Shown here in pieces: positions 60,900-64,000 of a stretch of 64,000 nucleotides of DNA. The stretch is taken from assembly GCF_022808775.1 (NCBI RefSeq), contig NZ_JAKZLA010000002.1, positions 186,001-250,000 of the forward strand. The letters run 5' to 3'. A model generated the notes under the pieces. The model saw only the letters and a program-made list of their open reading frames with translations, was not told the origin of the DNA and ran no database searches. The DNA comes from Geothrix terrae. GTDB taxonomy: Bacteria; Acidobacteriota; Holophagae; Holophagales; Holophagaceae. The position numbers were made by a program, and so were the translations under genes. How positions within the stretch are numbered: position 1 is the first letter of the stretch; each line of letters opens with the position of its first letter.

Positions 60900-61652
60900 A
60901 TGCGCCTGAAGGGCAAGTCCATCCTCATCACCGGCGGCGCCAGCGGCATCGGGCTGGCCACGGCGGAGCGCTGCCTGGAGGAAGGCGCCGGCGTCGTCCT
61001 CGCGGACCTCCCCACGTCCCAGGGCGTGGCCCATGCCAAGGACCTGAACGGCCGCCACGCGGGCCGCTGCCTGTTCCTGCCCTGCGATGTCACCGCCACG
61101 GACCAGGTGGACCGGCTCATCGCCGACACCGTCAGGGAGCTCGGCCGCCTGGACGGTGTGTTCAACAACGCGGGCATCGGCGGCATGAGCCTGGCCCACG
61201 CCTACAGCGACGAGGACTTCCTGCGGGTGATCGACATCAACCTCATCGGCGTGTTCCGCGTGGCCCGGGCCGCGCTGCGCCGGATGTACCCGCAGGGCAG
61301 CGGCAGCATCGTGAACTGCGCCTCCATCCTGGGCGTGTTCGGCCAGACCATGGTGGCGGCCTATTCGGCGGCCAAGGGCGGGGTGGTGAACCTCACGCGC
61401 ACGCTGGCGCTGGAGGCCGCCGCCAAGGGCGTGCGCGTGAACGCCGTGGGGCCGGGCTACATCGACACGCCCCTGCTCTCGGGCCTGGACCCCGACGTGC
61501 GCCGGGCGCTGATCGACCTGCATCCCCTCGGCCGCCTGGGCCGCCCCGAGGAAGTCGCCCACGCCGTGGCCTTCCTCCTGAGCGAAGAAGCCAGCTTCGT
61601 CACCGGCGCCCTCCTGATGGTGGATGGCGGCTTCACGGCTGGGAAGTCCTGA
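60900..61652 (+). CDS. SDR family oxidoreductase
   Basis: A 250-residue classical [17 protein letters not shown] binds cofactor, NNAG is the central motif, Ser in NCASILG and YSAAK complete the catalytic set, and GPGYIDTPL with [13 protein letters not shown] ends the fold. Asp in VLADLP suggests NAD preference. ATG 60900 has SD GAGG. Its last 20 nt overlap the convergent monooxygenase-fold gene. Confidence 0.94.
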   Translation: MRLKGKSILITGGASGIGLATAERCLEEGAGVVLADLPTSQGVAHAKDLNGRHAGRCLFLPCDVTATDQVDRLIADTVRELGRLDGVFNNAGIGGMSLAHAYSDEDFLRVIDINLIGVFRVARAALRRMYPQGSGSIVNCASILGVFGQTMVAAYSAAKGGVVNLTRTLALEAAAKGVRVNAVGPGYIDTPLLSGLDPDVRRALIDLHPLGRLGRPEEVAHAVAFLLSEEASFVTGALLMVDGGFTAGKS

Positions 61653-61998
61653 CGCCGGCGGCCTGGTAGATCCCCCGCACCATCTCGACGCCCCAGCCCT
61701 TCAGGGCCGCGGGCAGGTCGAAGCCGAGCCGCTGGTAGTGGGCGCGGACCTCCCGGCCCGCATTCTCGTAGGCTTCGCGGCTGGCCCAGGCGGCGAGGGT
61801 CACGAGGTTGAAGGTGGACGCCCCGTCCCGCTGCTCGAGGACCAGGTGGCCCCGGAAGCCGGGCAGGGTGCGGATGAAGGCCAGGTTCTGCTGCATCCGG
61901 TCCGTGAACGCCGCCCGGGCGGCCTGGGGCACCGTGAAGGCGTCGTGCAGGAAGCAGAGTCCGGGCTCGCGGTCGAGATCGAGGGAGAAGGTGGACAT
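61633..61998 (-). CDS. antibiotic biosynthesis monooxygenase-like (ABM fold) protein
   Basis: A 121-residue dimeric-barrel protein. [26 protein letters not shown] and [18 protein letters not shown] are ABM-fold hallmarks. Members include quinol monooxygenases and heme-degrading enzymes; the activity here is unknown. ATG 61998 has SD GGAG. It is divergent from the AraC gene. Confidence 0.85.
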   Translation of the reverse strand: MSTFSLDLDREPGLCFLHDAFTVPQAARAAFTDRMQQNLAFIRTLPGFRGHLVLEQRDGASTFNLVTLAAWASREAYENAGREVRAHYQRLGFDLPAALKGWGVEMVRGIYQAAGVRTSQP

Positions 61999-62097
61999 GG
62001 GGGCTCCTGGGGGCGGGCGGAACGGTCTGCGCCGCCCTCCGATTCTTGTCGCGACGGCCATTGGGAACTTGTATGAATTCAGGAACTCCATGCCGGG

Positions 62098-62103
62098 TAG
62101 GAT
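62098..62103 (+). promoter_or_regulatory. -10-like hexamer (TAGGAT) 6 nt before the AraC start
   Basis: TAGGAT then CACCCC then ATG; no Shine-Dalgarno. Fits the leaderless layout found at other starts in this window. Confidence 0.5.
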
Positions 62104-62109
62104 CACCCC

Positions 62110-62892
62110 ATGCAGGTCCACGCCTTCGCCCCCACCGAAGCGCTCGCGCCCTTCGTCCGCACCTTCGAGATCATCGAGGCGGGCGACGCCGGGGAGAAGC
62201 TGCTCATCCCGGAGACGGGGCTGATCCTCGGCTTCCGATACGCGGGTTCCTCGAGCCTGGTGGAAGGCGCCGCGCGGCTCGAGGTCCCGGACCATGTCGT
62301 GACGGGCCTGCGAGCGACGGCCCGCCGCATGGTCACCGCCGCCGGCAGCGGGATCATCCTGGCGAAGTTCCGGGACGGGGCGGCCGGGGCCTTCTTCGAT
62401 CCGCCGCTGCACCAGCTCTTCGGGGCCACCCTGCCCCTCGAGGACCTGGTGGATCCCCGGGCGGTGGAGGCCGCCTCCGCCGGCATCCGGGCGGCCCGCA
62501 GCCACCGGGCGCGCGTGGATGCCCTCGAGCGGTTCCTGCTGGCGCAGCGGGCGCGCCGGGACTGGCGCGCGGACCCGGTGGTGGACGCCGCACTCCGGGC
62601 CATCCGGGCAGACCCCGGCGCCTTGCGCGTCGCGCCCCTCGCGGGGGACCTGGGCTTGAGCGTCGATGGGCTGGAGAAGCGGTTCCGCCGGAGCGTCGGG
62701 GCCTCGCCCAAGCAGGTGGCCTCCATCCTCCGCCTGCGGCGGGCCCTCGGCGCCCATCGCCCGGGCACGCCCCTGACCCGGCTCGCCCTGGACGCGGGGT
62801 ACTACGATCAGGCCCACTTCATCCGCCAGGTCGTGGCCGCGGTGGGTGTGGCGCCGAGGGCCTTCCTCCACGCCGCGGAGTTCTGCCTCTGA
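62110..62892 (+). CDS. AraC family transcriptional regulator
   Basis: A 260-residue regulator. An N-terminal ligand-binding-type domain (about 1-130) is of the short form with FAPTEALAPFVRTFEI (DUF6597-like). A C-terminal double helix-turn-helix (about 165-250, LAGDLGLSVDGLEKRFRRSVG and RLALDAGYYDQAHFIRQV) is typical. Its target may be the divergent ABM gene, since such pairs are common. Effector unknown. Confidence 0.9.
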   Translation: MQVHAFAPTEALAPFVRTFEIIEAGDAGEKLLIPETGLILGFRYAGSSSLVEGAARLEVPDHVVTGLRATARRMVTAAGSGIILAKFRDGAAGAFFDPPLHQLFGATLPLEDLVDPRAVEAASAGIRAARSHRARVDALERFLLAQRARRDWRADPVVDAALRAIRADPGALRVAPLAGDLGLSVDGLEKRFRRSVGASPKQVASILRLRRALGAHRPGTPLTRLALDAGYYDQAHFIRQVVAAVGVAPRAFLHAAEFCL

Positions 62893-62913
62893 AGCGTTCC
62901 CGCTCGAAGCTGG

Positions 62914-62919
62914 GATACT
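62914..62919 (+). promoter_or_regulatory. -10-like hexamer (GATACT) 6 nt before the hydrolase start
   Basis: GATACT then GCCCCC then ATG. The upstream sequence TGGGATACT is shared with the last gene of the window. Confidence 0.5.
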
Positions 62920-62925
62920 GCCCCC

Positions 62926-63663
62926 ATGTCCCTTCCAGGTCCCGATCCTTCGCCGGCCCGCGCCGGGCGGCCGCTTCTGGTGCTGCTGCCCGGCCTGGAC
63001 GGCACGGGGATCATGTTCGGGCCCTTCGTGGCGGCCCTGGAGGCCGCGGGCTTCGAGGCGCGGGTGGTGCGCTACCCGCCGGCCCTGGTGTCCTACCCCG
63101 CCTGCGCCCACTTCGCCCGCACGCTGCTGCCCCGGGACCGGCCCTTCCTGCTGCTGGGGGAATCCTTCTCGGGCCCCGTGACCCTGGCCCTGGCGGCGGA
63201 GGCGCCGGAGTACCTGATGGGCGTGGTGCTCTGCGGCACCTTCGCGAAGAACCCCCGGTCCGGCCTGGGCCGGCTGGCGCCCCTGCTGCCCATCCTGCCC
63301 AACCGCCTGCCGCCGGCGGTGATCCGCTTCCTGCTCCTGGGCCGCTGGGCCACGGAACCGCTCATGGACCGGCTGCGCGCCCTAATCCCGCAGGTGCCGG
63401 CCGCCACGGTGAAGGCCCGCCTGCGCGCCGTGGTGGCCGTGGACCAGACGCCGCTGCTGGGCCGCATCCAGGTGCCCGTCCTGGCGCTCGTGGCCGTCCG
63501 GGACCGCCTGGTGCCCCCTTCCGCCACCGCCTGGCTCCGCGCCCGCCTGCCCAACCTGGACATCGTGCGGCTCCAGGGCCCCCACTGGCTCCTCCAGACC
63601 CGTCCCGACGCCTGCGTCCAGGCCATCGACGCCTTCCTGAACCGCCTGCCGAAGCCCGGCTGA
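62926..63663 (+). CDS. alpha/beta hydrolase
   Basis: A 245-residue alpha/beta hydrolase. The oxyanion strand LLVLLPGLDGTG opens the fold; the nucleophile elbow GESFSG holds Ser; a likely acid is Asp in VRDRLVPP and catalytic His is in GPHWLLQ. Substrate unknown. No signal peptide. It is preceded by a GATACT hexamer and no SD, so its mRNA is likely leaderless. Confidence 0.9.
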   Translation: MSLPGPDPSPARAGRPLLVLLPGLDGTGIMFGPFVAALEAAGFEARVVRYPPALVSYPACAHFARTLLPRDRPFLLLGESFSGPVTLALAAEAPEYLMGVVLCGTFAKNPRSGLGRLAPLLPILPNRLPPAVIRFLLLGRWATEPLMDRLRALIPQVPAATVKARLRAVVAVDQTPLLGRIQVPVLALVAVRDRLVPPSATAWLRARLPNLDIVRLQGPHWLLQTRPDACVQAIDAFLNRLPKPG

Positions 63664-63666
63664 TGG

Positions 63667-63672
63667 GATACT
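63667..63672 (+). promoter_or_regulatory. -10-like hexamer (GATACT) 6 nt before the last gene
   Basis: GATACT then CGCCCC then ATG, within the 15-nt gap after the hydrolase gene. A possible -35 (CTGCCG) lies 15 nt upstream. Confidence 0.5.
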
Positions 63673-63678
63673 CGCCCC

Positions 63679-64000
63679 ATGCCCTTCCTCGCCCGCCCCG
63701 CGATCCGCTGGTCCGTCCTCATCGCCCTCTGGGCGGTGGTGGGGGCGGTGCTGTGGATCCTGCTGGTGCAGATCTTCCTGCTGGCGCTGAATCCCTTCTG
63801 CCACGCGCAGCGGCCCGGCGTGGCCCACGTGGAGGTGCGCAGCGTGGACCGGGATTCCGACAGCCAGATCACGGACTTCGTGACGGTGAAGCACGGGGAT
63901 TCGGAGCAGATCCTCAAGATGGCCAAGGCCGAGGCCGCGGAGCTGCGCCCGGACGATGAGGTGTGGATCCTCGACGCCTGGTACGCCGATGGCCTGCGCC
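63679..64000 (+). CDS. hypothetical membrane protein, cut by the window end
   Basis: An incomplete reading frame of at least 107 codons, open to the window edge. One N-terminal TM helix (WSVLIALWAVVGAVLWILLV, then QIFLLAL) is followed by a soluble region with HVEVRSVDRDSDSQITDF and DDEVWILDAWYADGLR. Family not recognised. It starts 15 nt after the hydrolase gene with its own GATACT hexamer. Confidence 0.6.
   Translation, partial: MPFLARPAIRWSVLIALWAVVGAVLWILLVQIFLLALNPFCHAQRPGVAHVEVRSVDRDSDSQITDFVTVKHGDSEQILKMAKAEAAELRPDDEVWILDAWYADGLR

Overview
The window is GC-rich, densely coded diderm chromosome. It has RND efflux, OmpW and porin-type outer-membrane proteins, lipoproteins, many c-type cytochromes and a bc complex. 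My best guess is an Acidobacteriota lineage of the Geothrix/Holophaga kind, inferred from gene content and composition only. There are no rRNA or tRNA genes, CRISPR arrays or transposases. Several genes carry a -10-like hexamer exactly 6 nt before the start codon, which suggests frequent leaderless transcription.

Layout. 191-6798: TetR regulator plus a tripartite RND efflux operon, closed by a terminator. 6877-9343 (minus): trpB2, trpR and a lipoprotein isoaspartyl methyltransferase; a perfect 24-bp palindrome covers the trpR start. 9427-13553 (minus): ECF sigma factor, membrane anti-sigma-like protein and a VIT/VWA surface protein. 13691-18835: GGDEF-hemerythrin fusion, surE, acylphosphatase, apt, then a Crp/Dnr-type regulator divergent from a YtfE/Ric repair protein with a TTGA-N6-TCAA box between them, and an epimerase. 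18932-21341: a 2.4-kb cassette bounded by inverted copies of a ~36-bp hairpin element, holding a MarR regulator, a TAG-interrupted small ORF and an old-yellow-enzyme oxidoreductase. 21549-29122: a tiny membrane protein, an NtrY-like kinase, a solitary DNA methyltransferase, a B12-binding radical SAM enzyme, a cupin, an MBL-fold protein and OmpW.

Respiration. 29364-32240 is an rrf2-cydA-cydB operon whose Rrf2 protein has an Fe-S-type Cys triad. 32351-34728 holds rimI, tsaB, rpmB and dprA. 34725-43174 (minus) is one compact eight-gene redox operon: a Cyc2-like porin-cytochrome, a cupredoxin, an FAD/Fe-S NAD(P) oxidoreductase, Rieske protein, split cytochrome b, an octaheme cytochrome c and a monoheme cytochrome c. 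A Cys-rich PAS-LuxR regulator lies just upstream. Together these could link an outer-surface electron donor or acceptor to the quinone pool and NAD(P)H.

Accessory part. After topA (44334-46817) comes a sharply AT-rich two-gene island (46874-48628), DUF262 plus a HEPN-type protein, which looks like a transferred defence module. A DinB protein and a small unknown gene follow. 50041-54311 is an unrecognised five-gene envelope operon: membrane protein, alpha/beta hydrolase, large exported protein, two-TM protein and TPR protein. The right end has an SDR, a DinB protein, a lipoprotein next to a collagen-like repeat protein with exact 90-bp DNA repeats, an Rrf2-qorB pair sharing an AACC-N5-GGTT operator, a YbaK-like protein, an SDR, a monooxygenase-fold protein, an AraC regulator, an alpha/beta hydrolase and a gene cut by the window edge.
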